Below, piece after piece: positions 46,461 through 54,969 of a stretch of 64,000 nt of DNA. The notes beneath the pieces are model-generated. The model ran no database searches, had not been told where the DNA came from, and saw only the letters and a list, made by a program, of their open reading frames with translations. Where the stretch lies: positions 62,001 through 126,000 of the forward strand of contig NZ_RZMX01000006.1 of assembly GCF_003992665.1 (NCBI RefSeq), given 5' to 3'. Position 1 is the first letter of the stretch, and each line of letters starts with the position of its first letter. The DNA comes from Pelagibacterium montanilacus (GTDB lineage Bacteria > Pseudomonadota > Alphaproteobacteria > Rhizobiales > Devosiaceae). The translations under genes and the position numbers were made by a program.

Positions 46461-47027
46461 TCAAAGGCCCATCACTTCGCGGGCGCGCTCTTCGGCGGTG
46501 TCGCCAGCAGCGACAATTTCGGCCTCGTCGCGCCCCAGATTGCGCGCAGCACTTTCCGCTGCGGTACGGGCGCTGGCGACGACCTGGATGCGCTGCTCGT
46601 CCGAGAGATTGTCCGACGAAAAGCTCGCGACGCCAGAGATGATGGCGTCGATGCGCTCGTCCAGGGTCTCGGAGACCTGCGAGCCCATGGCTGCGAATTC
46701 CTCGTTGATCCGCTCCATTGCATTGGTGCCCATGTCCGCGGCCTGGTCGGTGGACTGCTCGGTCTGCTCGAGGATGGAATCGAAGGTTTCTGCAGCCTGC
46801 TGCTCAATGCTGTCGATGGTCTGCTGGATATCGGCGTCGGTGCCCAGGTTCTCTGCGGTCTCGGCCTCAGTGTCAGCCGGCTGCTCGACGGGCTCTGCCT
46901 GGGTCATGGCTTCCCCTTCGATCGACGCGTCCGGCTCCGTGGTCGCGGGCGGCGGGCTGTTGCCTTCGCAGGCGGCGAGGGCCAGGGCGGAAATGGCAAC
47001 GAGGGGGAGAAGCAATCTGGTATGCAT
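46461..47027 (-). CDS. putative lipoprotein with long helix
   Basis: A 188-residue lipoprotein: signal ending LAAC with C20, a Pro/Thr/Glu-rich linker (about 21-60), then a continuous helical, glutamine- and glutamate-rich coiled-coil stretch (about 65-175) ending EERAREVMGL. The function is unknown. It is divergent from recJ, and the small lasso-leader-like gene follows it on the same strand. Confidence 0.65.
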   Translation of the reverse strand: MHTRLLLPLVAISALALAACEGNSPPPATTEPDASIEGEAMTQAEPVEQPADTEAETAENLGTDADIQQTIDSIEQQAAETFDSILEQTEQSTDQAADMGTNAMERINEEFAAMGSQVSETLDERIDAIISGVASFSSDNLSDEQRIQVVASARTAAESAARNLGRDEAEIVAAGDTAEERAREVMGL

Positions 47028-47143
47028 GTGATGACCTGTAGGCTATCGATTTTGTGCTCAATCGTGTGAATTGCAAAAGAAATCGGGATCAGCGGTGATT
47101 GGCTGTGTCGATCCGGCTCAGTAAAGGGCCTATAAGCATCCCC

Positions 47144-48931
47144 ATGAAGCTAGACGTTCAGCCTTTCCTTAACGTTACCAATTCCGTTACCGGCAGGGTA
47201 TGGCACGACCGCCTCGACCCGGCGAGCGCGCGTATGGCCGGAGCCATCGGGCAGCAGACCGCGCTGTCGGAAATTCTCTCGCGGATCGTTGCGGGCAGAG
47301 GCGTAACGGTCGATGGGGCCGAAAGTTTCATCAATCCGACCCTCCGCGACATGATGCCCGACCCCGCCACCCTCGCGGACATGACCCCGCTCGCCCAACG
47401 GCTGGCCCAGGCGGTCTCTGTCGGGGAGACGGTGGGGCTATTCGCCGATTACGACGTGGACGGGGCATCCTCCGCGGCGCTGATGATCCGCTATCTGCGG
47501 GCCTGCGGGTGCCCGGTGGTCTGGCACATCCCCGACCGCATCTTCGAGGGCTACGGCCCAAACGCCGCCGCGCTCGACGGGCTGATCGCGCAGGGCGCGA
47601 CGCTGCTGGTGATGCTCGATTGCGGGACGACCAGTGCCGGGCCCATCGCCCACGCCCGGCAGAAGGGCGTGGACGTGCTGGTGCTCGACCACCACCTCGT
47701 GGCCGGGGATTTGCCGCCGGCCAATGCGCTGGTCAATCCCAACCGTCCCGACGATATTTCAGGGCTGGGGCATCTGTGTGCGGGCGGCGTGACCTTCATG
47801 GCGCTGGTGGCGCTCAACCGCATCCTGCGCGAGTCGGGCAGGGGCGGGCTGCCGGACCTGATGACGCTGCTCGACCTCGTGGCGCTGGCCACGGTGTGCG
47901 ACGTGGTGCCGCTGACCGGGCTCAACCGGGCCTTCGTGGTGCGCGGCGTCGAGGTCATGCGGGCCGGACGAAACCCGGGCCTGCGGGCCCTGGCCATTGC
48001 AGCGCGGCTCTCGGGGCCCGTCGCGCCCTATCACCTGGGTTATCTTCTGGGCCCGCGGATCAATGCCGGCGGGCGGATCGGGGATGCGGGGCTGGGCACG
48101 CGCCTGCTCTCGACCGAGGACGAGCACGAGGCCCTGACCATCGCGGCGCAGCTCGACGAGCTCAACCAGGAGCGCCAGCGCATCGAGGCGCGGGCTGTCG
48201 AGGAGGCCTGCGCGACCGCCGAAATGGAAATCGGCGACGGCGAGGGCCCGCCCGTGCTGGTCGTGGCTTCGCCCGACTGGCATCAGGGGGTGGTCGGCCT
48301 CGTGGCCGCACGGCTCAAGGAGCGGTTCAACCGTCCGTCCTTCGCGATCGCGCTGGGGCGGGATGGCGGTGGCACCGGCTCGGGCCGGTCGATCCCCGGG
48401 GTCGACCTGGGCAAGGCGGTGATCGGGGCGGTCTCGGACGGGGTGATCACGAAAGGCGGCGGGCACGCGATGGCCGCGGGTGTGACGCTCACCGGCGGTC
48501 AGCTTGGTGGCTTCCGCGCCTATCTTGCGGACGCGCTGTCCGGGGACGTCGGCGTGGCGCGTGAGCAGAGGGCGGTGCGGATCGATGCGGCGCTTACCGC
48601 GCGGGCGGCCTCGCCGCAATTCGTCCACGACGTCGAACGCGCCGGGCCCTTCGGGGCGGGCAACCCGACCCCGCTCTTCGCGCTGCCCGCGCACAAGGTG
48701 AAATTCGCCGAAGTGGTGGGCGCGGGCGGGCACGTGCGGCTGACGGTCTCGGCTGGCGACGGGGCCAATCTCAAGGCGATCGCGTTCCGCGCTGCAGGCA
48801 CGCCGCTGGGCGCCGCGCTGCTCAAGGCGCGGGAGGGGGGAACGCTGCATCTGTGCGGCTCGCTGGCGCTGGACCATTGGCAGGGCAGGGAGACCGTCCA
48901 GTTGCGCGTTGTCGATGCCGCGGTTCCGTGA
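47144..48931 (+). CDS. recJ: single-stranded-DNA-specific exonuclease RecJ
   Basis: RecJ degrades single-stranded DNA 5' to 3' in recombination and repair. The 595-residue protein has the DHH metal motifs ADYDVDGASSAALM, LDCGTT and LDHHLV, and the DHHA1 segment with KGGGHAMAAG. The ATG at 47144 (MKLDVQPFLN) is chosen; in-frame codons further upstream read as noncoding. Confidence 0.94.
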   Translation: MKLDVQPFLNVTNSVTGRVWHDRLDPASARMAGAIGQQTALSEILSRIVAGRGVTVDGAESFINPTLRDMMPDPATLADMTPLAQRLAQAVSVGETVGLFADYDVDGASSAALMIRYLRACGCPVVWHIPDRIFEGYGPNAAALDGLIAQGATLLVMLDCGTTSAGPIAHARQKGVDVLVLDHHLVAGDLPPANALVNPNRPDDISGLGHLCAGGVTFMALVALNRILRESGRGGLPDLMTLLDLVALATVCDVVPLTGLNRAFVVRGVEVMRAGRNPGLRALAIAARLSGPVAPYHLGYLLGPRINAGGRIGDAGLGTRLLSTEDEHEALTIAAQLDELNQERQRIEARAVEEACATAEMEIGDGEGPPVLVVASPDWHQGVVGLVAARLKERFNRPSFAIALGRDGGGTGSGRSIPGVDLGKAVIGAVSDGVITKGGGHAMAAGVTLTGGQLGGFRAYLADALSGDVGVAREQRAVRIDAALTARAASPQFVHDVERAGPFGAGNPTPLFALPAHKVKFAEVVGAGGHVRLTVSAGDGANLKAIAFRAAGTPLGAALLKAREGGTLHLCGSLALDHWQGRETVQLRVVDAAVP

Positions 48932-48946
48932 AACTATCGGTCGGGC

Positions 48947-48976
48947 TGATCCGTAAGAACCACACGGGCGTAAGTA
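48947..48976 (+). promoter_or_regulatory. RpoE (ECF11)-type promoter of the flavin oxidoreductase operon
   Basis: TGATCC (48947-48952) and TAAGTA (48971-48976) are separated by exactly 18 bases. The same pattern stands before rpoE itself in this window. It matches the TGATCC / TAAR boxes used by the ChrR-controlled sigma factor of Rhodobacter. It lies about 35 bases before the next gene start. Confidence 0.8.
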
Positions 48977-49010
48977 GCCGACAGGTATGGTTTTTCGGGA
49001 AAGGCCGCGT

Positions 49011-50348
49011 ATGGCGCCGCATTCAATCGCAGTTATCGGTTCGGGTATCTCAGGGCTTGCTGCAGCCTGGCACCTCTCAAAGACCAGCCGGGTCACCCTT
49101 ATCGAGCGCGAAGAGCGCATAGGCGGGCACACCAACACTGTCGCCATGGATACGTCCCAGGGGCCTGTTCCGGTCGATACCGGTTTCATCGTGTTCAACG
49201 AGGCGAACTATCCCAACCTCACGGCGATGTTCGATCACCTGAAGGTGGCGACCGCGCCCTCGCATATGGGCTTTGCCGTTTCGGTCGGTGAAGGCCGGCT
49301 GGAATATAACGGCGAAAAGCTGGTCGGCATGTTCGGCCAGAAGCGCAACCTGTTGCGGCCAGAGCATTGGCGGCTTGTCCAGGACATCGTGCGATTCTTC
49401 CGCAATGCCGAGCGCGACATCCTCGACATGCCGGCCGACATAACGGTGGCGGGGTTTCTCGAGCGCTGCGGGTACTCCGAAGCGTTTATCGAGGACCACA
49501 TCCTTCCCGTGTCCGCGGCCATCTGGTCGACCCCGTCGCGGGGCATGCTCGATTTCCCTGCCCATACCTTCGTGCGGTTTTTCTCCAATCATGGTCTGTT
49601 GCGGATTCTCGGGCGTCCGTCCTGGCGCACGGTGATGGGCGGAGCGCAGGAATATGTCTCGCGCCTTCTGGCCGACGCCAAGATGGACGTGCGCACCGGG
49701 GTCGAGATTACCGCGATCCACCGCAAGCCGTCAGGCGTCGAGATCACCGACAGCACGGGGCAGGTCCAGCGGTTCGACGAAGTGGTGCTGGCGTGCCACG
49801 CCGATGAGGCGCGCAGGATGCTGGCCGACGCTTCGCCCGACGAGGCCGATCTTCTGGGCCGTTTCCGGTTTTCCACCAACCATGCGGTGCTGCACTCGGA
49901 TCCCGCCTTCATGCCGAAGCGGCGGCACCTGTGGTGCGCCTGGAACTATCTGCGCCCCGCCGGCAACGATGACGATGCCTTGAGCGTTTCGTACTGGATG
50001 AACCGCCTGCAGCCGCTCGAGACCCGACAGAACGTGTTCGTGACGCTGAACCCCTACAAGGATTTCGCGCCCGGTTCGATCCACTACGAGACCGACTACC
50101 GGCACCCGATCTTCGACAGTGCGTCGGTGGACGCGCAGAGCCGGATCGGGCGGATACAGGGCGTGAACCGGACGTGGTTTGCCGGGGCGTGGCTGAGCTA
50201 CGGCTTCCACGAGGACGGCCTGCAGGCCGGGCTTGAAGTCGCCGAGCGGATCGGTGGGCTGGACCGGCCATGGACGGTCGAACGTGCGCGCGACAGGATC
50301 GCGCACAACTGGATCGAAGGAGAATCGGCCAAATGGGCGGCCGAATAG
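49011..50348 (+). CDS. FAD/NAD(P)-dependent amine oxidase-like oxidoreductase
   Basis: A 445-residue flavoprotein with the N-terminal dinucleotide-binding motif IAVIGSGISGLAAAWHLS and FAD-linked sequence IEREERIGGHTNTVAMD. Relatives are the amine-oxidase-like proteins next to DUF1365 and cyclopropane synthase genes in the Rhodobacter RpoE/ChrR regulon and in plants (CPS N-terminal domain). The substrate is unproven, probably a fatty acyl or carotenoid-like lipid. GGGAAAGG sits before the ATG at 49011. Its end overlaps the next gene. Confidence 0.85.
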   Translation: MAPHSIAVIGSGISGLAAAWHLSKTSRVTLIEREERIGGHTNTVAMDTSQGPVPVDTGFIVFNEANYPNLTAMFDHLKVATAPSHMGFAVSVGEGRLEYNGEKLVGMFGQKRNLLRPEHWRLVQDIVRFFRNAERDILDMPADITVAGFLERCGYSEAFIEDHILPVSAAIWSTPSRGMLDFPAHTFVRFFSNHGLLRILGRPSWRTVMGGAQEYVSRLLADAKMDVRTGVEITAIHRKPSGVEITDSTGQVQRFDEVVLACHADEARRMLADASPDEADLLGRFRFSTNHAVLHSDPAFMPKRRHLWCAWNYLRPAGNDDDALSVSYWMNRLQPLETRQNVFVTLNPYKDFAPGSIHYETDYRHPIFDSASVDAQSRIGRIQGVNRTWFAGAWLSYGFHEDGLQAGLEVAERIGGLDRPWTVERARDRIAHNWIEGESAKWAAE

Positions 50349-51169
50349 ACACCGATGGATCCAGCGAGAGTTCGGCGCTTTACGTGGGCGATGTAGTCCA
50401 TCATCGCGTCTGGCCGCGCCGTCACAAGCTGCGTTACCGCGTCTTCTCGGCGCTGCTGGACCTCGACCACATCGACGACCTTGATTCAAAACTCAAGCTG
50501 TTCTCTGTAAACCGCTGGAATATCTTTTCTCTCAGGTTCAGGGATTTCGGCGCGCGTGACGGCTCCAACCCCAAATGCCACGCGATGGAGCGTGCGCGAG
50601 CCGCCGGCGTGGCCGACAGGGTGGAGCGTGTCCGGATGCTGGCTTACCCACGCATTCTTGGCTACGCGTTCAATCCGCTGACGGTCTATTACCTCGAGGA
50701 TGTCGATAGCCGGACGGTGATGCTGATCTACGAGGTGCGCAACACCTTCGGCGAGCACCATTTCTACGATTACGTCGTGGATGGCGATCCGATCGAGATC
50801 GGGCACACCGAGCCCAAGGCGTTCTATGTGTCGCCGTTCAATACGCTGGAAGGCCAGTACCGCTTTTCGGTGCGCCCGCCGGGGGACGCGGTTTTCACAG
50901 GAATCACCCTTACGACCGGGAAGGGTGCGATCCTGACCGCATGGTTTGATGGCACGCGCGAGCGGCTGGACGACAAACGACTGGCAAAGCTCGCACTTGC
51001 ATATCCCCTGATGACAATTAAGATTATTGCCGGAATACATTGGGAAGCGCTCAAGCTCTGGCTCAAGGGCGTTCCTCATACGATCGGCCTGCGCGCGCAC
51101 CTCAAGGATGGAAAGCGCAAGCCGGACGTATCGACGGCGGGAGAAGAGGCGAGGTCTCTCAATGAGTGA
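50333..51169 (+). CDS. DUF1365 family protein
   Basis: A 278-residue DUF1365 protein: ALYVGDVVHHRVWPRRHKLRYRVFSALLDLD near the start, VRMLAYPRILGYAFNPLTVYYLED, and the central HHFYDYVVDG and FYVSPFNTLEGQYRFSV. It overlaps the flavoprotein gene by 16 bases. Members always accompany the flavin oxidoreductase and cyclopropane-type methyltransferase, which suggests a joint lipid-modifying role; no reaction is known. Confidence 0.9.
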   Translation: MGGRIDTDGSSESSALYVGDVVHHRVWPRRHKLRYRVFSALLDLDHIDDLDSKLKLFSVNRWNIFSLRFRDFGARDGSNPKCHAMERARAAGVADRVERVRMLAYPRILGYAFNPLTVYYLEDVDSRTVMLIYEVRNTFGEHHFYDYVVDGDPIEIGHTEPKAFYVSPFNTLEGQYRFSVRPPGDAVFTGITLTTGKGAILTAWFDGTRERLDDKRLAKLALAYPLMTIKIIAGIHWEALKLWLKGVPHTIGLRAHLKDGKRKPDVSTAGEEARSLNE

Positions 51170-52397
51170 AGCGACAGCTGGCACCGGGCGCGGGCCGGCG
51201 GGCCCCATAAAGCGGATAGGCTCGCTGCTGATCGAGAAGATCGGGACGGCTCTGATCGGCGCGCCCAAGCACGGCGCAGTGACCGTGACGCTGCCCAGCG
51301 GGCGCGCCCGCACCATCGGCGACCCGCGCACCGGCGAACATGCCTATCTGCGCATGCCAAATTTCTCGGTGATCGGCCAGAGCATGCGGCGCGGCACGGT
51401 GGGCTTTGCCGAAGCCTATATGCGCGGGGATATCGAGGTCGAGGACCTGACCAAGCTGTTCAGGTTCTTCCTCCAGAACCAGGATGTGTTCGACAACGCC
51501 AATCCCGGCCTGTTCCGGCGCGCGGCCAAGGACCTCGCCTATCATATGGCGCGGCCCAACACCAGGGAAGGCTCCCAGCAGAACATCGCCGAGCACTACG
51601 ACCTCGGCAATGATTTCTACGAGATGTGGCTCGATGAAACGATGACCTATTCGTCGGCCTATTACGCGGGCAGGGATATGTCGCTCGCCGACGCCCAGCG
51701 CGCCAAGTACCGACGTATCATCGAGATGTGCGGGATAGAGGCGGGTGGGCGCGTGCTCGAGATCGGGTGCGGCTGGGGAGGATTTGCCGAGACCGCCATC
51801 GGCGAAGCTGGCGCTCATGTGCGGGGCATCACGCTCTCGCGCGAACAGCTCAAATACGCCCGCGACCGGCTGGCCCGGCAGTCCATGGACGGGAGTGGCG
51901 CGCTCGTGTTTGAGGATTATCGCGATACCGAAGGGCAATTCGACCACATCGCCTCGATCGAGATGATCGAGGCCGTGGGCGAGGAGCACTGGCCGCAATA
52001 TTTCCAGACCGTGCACGATCGGCTCAAGCCGGGCGGCACCGCGGCGATCCAGGCGATCACCATCCGGGAGAAGGATTTCGAGGACTACAAATCGGGTCCC
52101 GATTTCATCCAGCGCTACATCTTCCCCGGCGGAATGCTGCTGACCAAGCCGGTGATGAAGGACGTGGCGGCAAAGGCGGGGCTCGTGCTCGAGCAGACCG
52201 ACTGCTTCCGGCACGACTACGCCAAGACCCTGCGCCTGTGGCGCGAGGCGTTCCTGGCGCGCTGGCCCGAGATCGCCAAACTTGGCTATGATGAGCGCTT
52301 CAAGCGCAAATGGGTCTATTACCTCGCCTATTGCGAGGCCGGATTCACCGAAGGCATGATCGACGTCGGCATCTACCAGTATCGCCGGCCGGCCTGA
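51162..52397 (+). CDS. cyclopropane-fatty-acyl-phospholipid synthase family protein
   Basis: A 411-residue SAM-dependent methyltransferase of the CFA synthase family, acting on unsaturated acyl chains of membrane phospholipids. SAM motif I is VLEIGCGWGGFAETAIGEAG; also seen are NIAEHYDLGNDFYEMWLDETMTYSSAYY and FDHIASIEMIEAVGEEHW with the family's active-site Glu. C-terminal YIFPGGMLL is conserved. Its ATG lies inside the DUF1365 end (8-base overlap). In Rhodobacter such proteins help make furan or cyclopropane fatty acids under singlet oxygen stress (family knowledge). Confidence 0.92.
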   Translation: MSEATAGTGRGPAGPIKRIGSLLIEKIGTALIGAPKHGAVTVTLPSGRARTIGDPRTGEHAYLRMPNFSVIGQSMRRGTVGFAEAYMRGDIEVEDLTKLFRFFLQNQDVFDNANPGLFRRAAKDLAYHMARPNTREGSQQNIAEHYDLGNDFYEMWLDETMTYSSAYYAGRDMSLADAQRAKYRRIIEMCGIEAGGRVLEIGCGWGGFAETAIGEAGAHVRGITLSREQLKYARDRLARQSMDGSGALVFEDYRDTEGQFDHIASIEMIEAVGEEHWPQYFQTVHDRLKPGGTAAIQAITIREKDFEDYKSGPDFIQRYIFPGGMLLTKPVMKDVAAKAGLVLEQTDCFRHDYAKTLRLWREAFLARWPEIAKLGYDERFKRKWVYYLAYCEAGFTEGMIDVGIYQYRRPA

Positions 52398-52459
52398 GTG
52401 GCGATCAGATGGGTTGTGCTTGATGCATTACAGCACAGCCGCCTTGCCCTGTTTCCAGA

Positions 52460-53206
52460 TCAGCTCTGGCGGATCAGCCGGCTCATCAGCGCGAAAAAGA
52501 GCGGGTAGGGCAGAAGCCTGATCGTCTTGAGGATCAGGACGAACCGCAGGGGGAAGGCGATCTCGAACTTTTTTGTGTCGAGCAGCCCGTCCGCTATGCG
52601 CTTGCCCGCGTCTTCGGCTTCCATAAGGAATGGCATGGGAAAGTCGTTCTTGGCCGTGAGGTCGGTCTTGACGAACCCGGGGCAGACGATCCGGACCGAG
52701 ATATTCTCGGGCGCGAGCTCGGTGCGCATGGTCTGGGCGAGAGAAATGAGCGCAGCCTTGCCCGAGCTGTAGGCCGCTGCGCGCGGCAGGCCGAAATAGC
52801 CGGCCACCGAGGCCACGATGGCGATCTCGCCCGCCCCCTGACGGCGCATCTGGCCGATCACCGGATCGAGCACCCGCATGGCCCCGAGGACATTGGTGTC
52901 CATCATCGCGGCGAATTTTTCATACTCGTAGACGCCGGGTTTGGTGACGTCCCAGGCGGCGACGGAAAAGACGACGAGATCGATGCGCCCGAGATCGGAC
53001 GCGATTCTCACGGTGACCTCACGGCAGGCCTCGGCATCGGTGACGTCGAGGGGGTAGGGATGGGCGCCGTGGCTCGCCTTGAGCGCATCGAGCGGTTCGG
53101 TGCGCCTACCCGAGATGGCCACGGTCCAGCCGCGCGCGGACAGCTGCTTTACCAGCTCGGCCCCGATGCCCGAGCCGCCGCCCAGAACCCATGCAATGCC
53201 TGCCAT
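52460..53206 (-). CDS. short-chain dehydrogenase/reductase
   Basis: A 248-residue SDR: the cofactor motif VLGGGSGIGAELVKQL, catalytic Ser in VASVAGYFGLP and Tyr-x3-Lys in AAYSSGKAALIS. It has a hydrophobic C-terminal end that may touch the membrane. It starts one base after the chrR stop, so it belongs to the rpoE-chrR operon and is likely part of the same lipid-stress response. Confidence 0.88.
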   Translation of the reverse strand: MAGIAWVLGGGSGIGAELVKQLSARGWTVAISGRRTEPLDALKASHGAHPYPLDVTDAEACREVTVRIASDLGRIDLVVFSVAAWDVTKPGVYEYEKFAAMMDTNVLGAMRVLDPVIGQMRRQGAGEIAIVASVAGYFGLPRAAAYSSGKAALISLAQTMRTELAPENISVRIVCPGFVKTDLTAKNDFPMPFLMEAEDAGKRIADGLLDTKKFEIAFPLRFVLILKTIRLLPYPLFFALMSRLIRQS

Positions 53207-53207
53207 A

Positions 53208-53858
53208 TCAGATCCCGACCAGCGGCTGGAGCAGCTTCATGAGCCGTGAGCGGAAATTGAGCTTGGCGTCCACAGCGATCAGACAGATGCAGTCTTCGCC
53301 CATCTCGGCGATCGGCTGGTGCTCGACGTCCTGATCGTGGTCCGCGATGTCACCAACGCCGAACCGGCCGAACCGGTCCGAATAGGAGCCGCGCAGGATC
53401 AGCGTCAGCTCGTGTCCGCCATGGCCGTGCTCGGGCACCGCGCGACCCGCGCCGACCCTGAGCAACATGAGCCGCGACTGCGCGTGGGGCGAGACGGGCA
53501 ACTCGCAGGTGGCAACACCGCCGCCGCGACCCTTCCAGGGCAGGGCGTCGAGACCTTCGGGCGCATAGCGGGCGAGTGGTGCAGGCACGTCGGCACCGCG
53601 CGGCTGCATGCGGATCGGATCCTCGGCGGGCGCCTCGTCGAGCCGGCCCAGCAGTGCATCGAGCGCATCGTCGGACACAGGCTCTTCCTCGACGCCGGCC
53701 AGAAGCGCGCCGCCGATCACGTCGAGCCTGTCGAGCTGAGCGCGGCAGCCCTCGCACATGGCAAGGTGCGTGGAGATGACCAGCGCATAGGGCTCATCAA
53801 GCGACCCTGCGCTGAACGCCATGAGCGTGGTGATGTCGGGGTGATGGGAAACGGTCAT
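53208..53858 (-). CDS. chrR: ChrR-type zinc anti-sigma factor with cupin domain
   Basis: A 216-residue anti-sigma factor. The N-terminal zinc anti-sigma domain has H5, H31, C35 and C38 (H-x25-H-x3-C-x2-C), and the C-terminal half (about 110-205) is a cupin with SRLMLLRVGAGRAVPEHGHGGHELTLILRGSYSDRFGRFGVGD. In Rhodobacter ChrR releases RpoE on singlet oxygen; the same is inferred. It overlaps rpoE by four bases. Confidence 0.93.
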   Translation of the reverse strand: MTVSHHPDITTLMAFSAGSLDEPYALVISTHLAMCEGCRAQLDRLDVIGGALLAGVEEEPVSDDALDALLGRLDEAPAEDPIRMQPRGADVPAPLARYAPEGLDALPWKGRGGGVATCELPVSPHAQSRLMLLRVGAGRAVPEHGHGGHELTLILRGSYSDRFGRFGVGDIADHDQDVEHQPIAEMGEDCICLIAVDAKLNFRSRLMKLLQPLVGI

Positions 53859-54439
53859 TGCAGATCCTCCAGAAGAGGGCGCAAGCGGCCATAGGCAAGG
53901 CGCAGTCTCGACTTCACGGTGCCGAGCGGGATGTCGAGGCGTTCGGCAATGTCCGAATGCGTCATGTCGCTCAGAAAACTCAAACGTATCACTTCCTGTT
54001 GGTCCTTCGGCAAATCCCCCAGCGCCGTCTTGACCCGAGAGATGATCTCCTGCTGTTCAATCCGTTGGAGGCCGTTCGGCGTGTCGTCGGTCGTCTCGAT
54101 GCCCTCGAGATCCTCGTAGGGCTTGTTCGACAGCCGGCGGAGCTGATCGATGCGCAGATTGCGCGCGATCGTGAATATCCAAGTCACCGCTGCACCGCGA
54201 TCGGGACTGTAAAGGTGCGCCTTACGCCAGACGGCGAGCAGCGTTTCCTGAACCAGATCCTCGGCCAGCGCGCCGTCGGCTCCGAGTTTGAGCATCATCG
54301 ACTTGAGCCTTGGCGCAAGCTGCCTGAACAGCTCTGCAAGTGCCTTGCGATCCTTGCTTTCGGCGATTCTCGCCAGAAGATCGGCCGGATCTGCAATCGA
54401 CTTGGCCTCGGGCACGGGCTTGGATGTGGTGTCGCTCAT
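53855..54439 (-). CDS. rpoE: ECF sigma factor RpoE (ChrR partner)
   Basis: About 194 residues with region 2 (ALAELFRQLAPRLKSMMLKLG, LVQETLLAVWRKAHLYSPDRGAAVTWIFTIARNLRIDQLRR) and region 4 (LPKDQQEVIRLSFLSDMTHSDIAERLDIPLGTVKSRLRLAYGRLRPLLE). It matches the ECF11 group that pairs with ChrR. The start is uncertain: ATG 54439 is used; a GTG at 54454 has GGAGG in better spacing, and an ATG lies at 54457. A self-type promoter lies upstream, so it is autoregulated. Confidence 0.92.
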   Translation of the reverse strand: MSDTTSKPVPEAKSIADPADLLARIAESKDRKALAELFRQLAPRLKSMMLKLGADGALAEDLVQETLLAVWRKAHLYSPDRGAAVTWIFTIARNLRIDQLRRLSNKPYEDLEGIETTDDTPNGLQRIEQQEIISRVKTALGDLPKDQQEVIRLSFLSDMTHSDIAERLDIPLGTVKSRLRLAYGRLRPLLEDLQ

Positions 54440-54477
54440 GTCTACTGCATACACCATAGCCTCCAGTGGGTTTAGTC

Positions 54478-54507
54478 CCTTTACGAGGCGGGCCGGCCCC
54501 CGGATCA
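54478..54507 (-). promoter_or_regulatory. RpoE-type autoregulatory promoter
   Basis: On the minus strand, TGATCC (54507-54502) and TAAAGG (54483-54478) are separated by exactly 18 bases, the same layout as the promoter at 48947-48976. It should drive rpoE-chrR-SDR. Confidence 0.8.
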
Positions 54508-54576
54508 CAAAAATTCGTGCGTTTCGGGAACCGATCGGGCGTCGCAGCGTTCGGCCTGGTTCGGGAGGCTGAACCC

Positions 54577-54969
54577 ATGATCGAAATCACCCAATTGCCC
54601 GACAATGTGATGGTCTTGAGGGTCGTTGGCCAATTGAGCGCTGACGATGTCGATCACGGTGCAAAGGCGCTGAAATCGCGCCTGAGCGGCAACCGGAACG
54701 TGGGACTGGTCGCAGACCTCGCCCAGATGGACGGGATGACGCTCGAAGCGTTGCTGACCGATCTGTCCTATCAGAGGAACTTCTTCGGCCACTGGCACCA
54801 GTTTCCACGCGTCTCGGTCATAGCGCGAGGCGGGATGCAGCCCCTGGTCGCCAGGGCGGTCGGAGCGGTGCTGCCCCAGATCGAGGTCAGGGCTTTCGAG
54901 CCGGCCAATGCCGAGCAGGCGATCGCATTTGCGTCAGGCCGAGAGCGCGTCCAGAATCCGGATCCATGA
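54577..54969 (+). CDS. SpoIIAA-like (DUF3478/STAS-fold) protein
   Basis: A 130-residue SpoIIAA-like protein: MIEITQLPDNVMVLRVVGQLSADDVDHGAKALK, LVADLAQMDGMTLEALLTDLSYQ and FPRVSVIARGGMQPLVARAVGAVLPQ. Lacking a clear phosphorylation serine, it may bind lipid or nucleotide. GGGAGG stands 8 bases before the ATG. It is divergent from rpoE and its last 36 bases overlap the end of the M20 peptidase gene on the other strand. Confidence 0.8.
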   Translation: MIEITQLPDNVMVLRVVGQLSADDVDHGAKALKSRLSGNRNVGLVADLAQMDGMTLEALLTDLSYQRNFFGHWHQFPRVSVIARGGMQPLVARAVGAVLPQIEVRAFEPANAEQAIAFASGRERVQNPDP

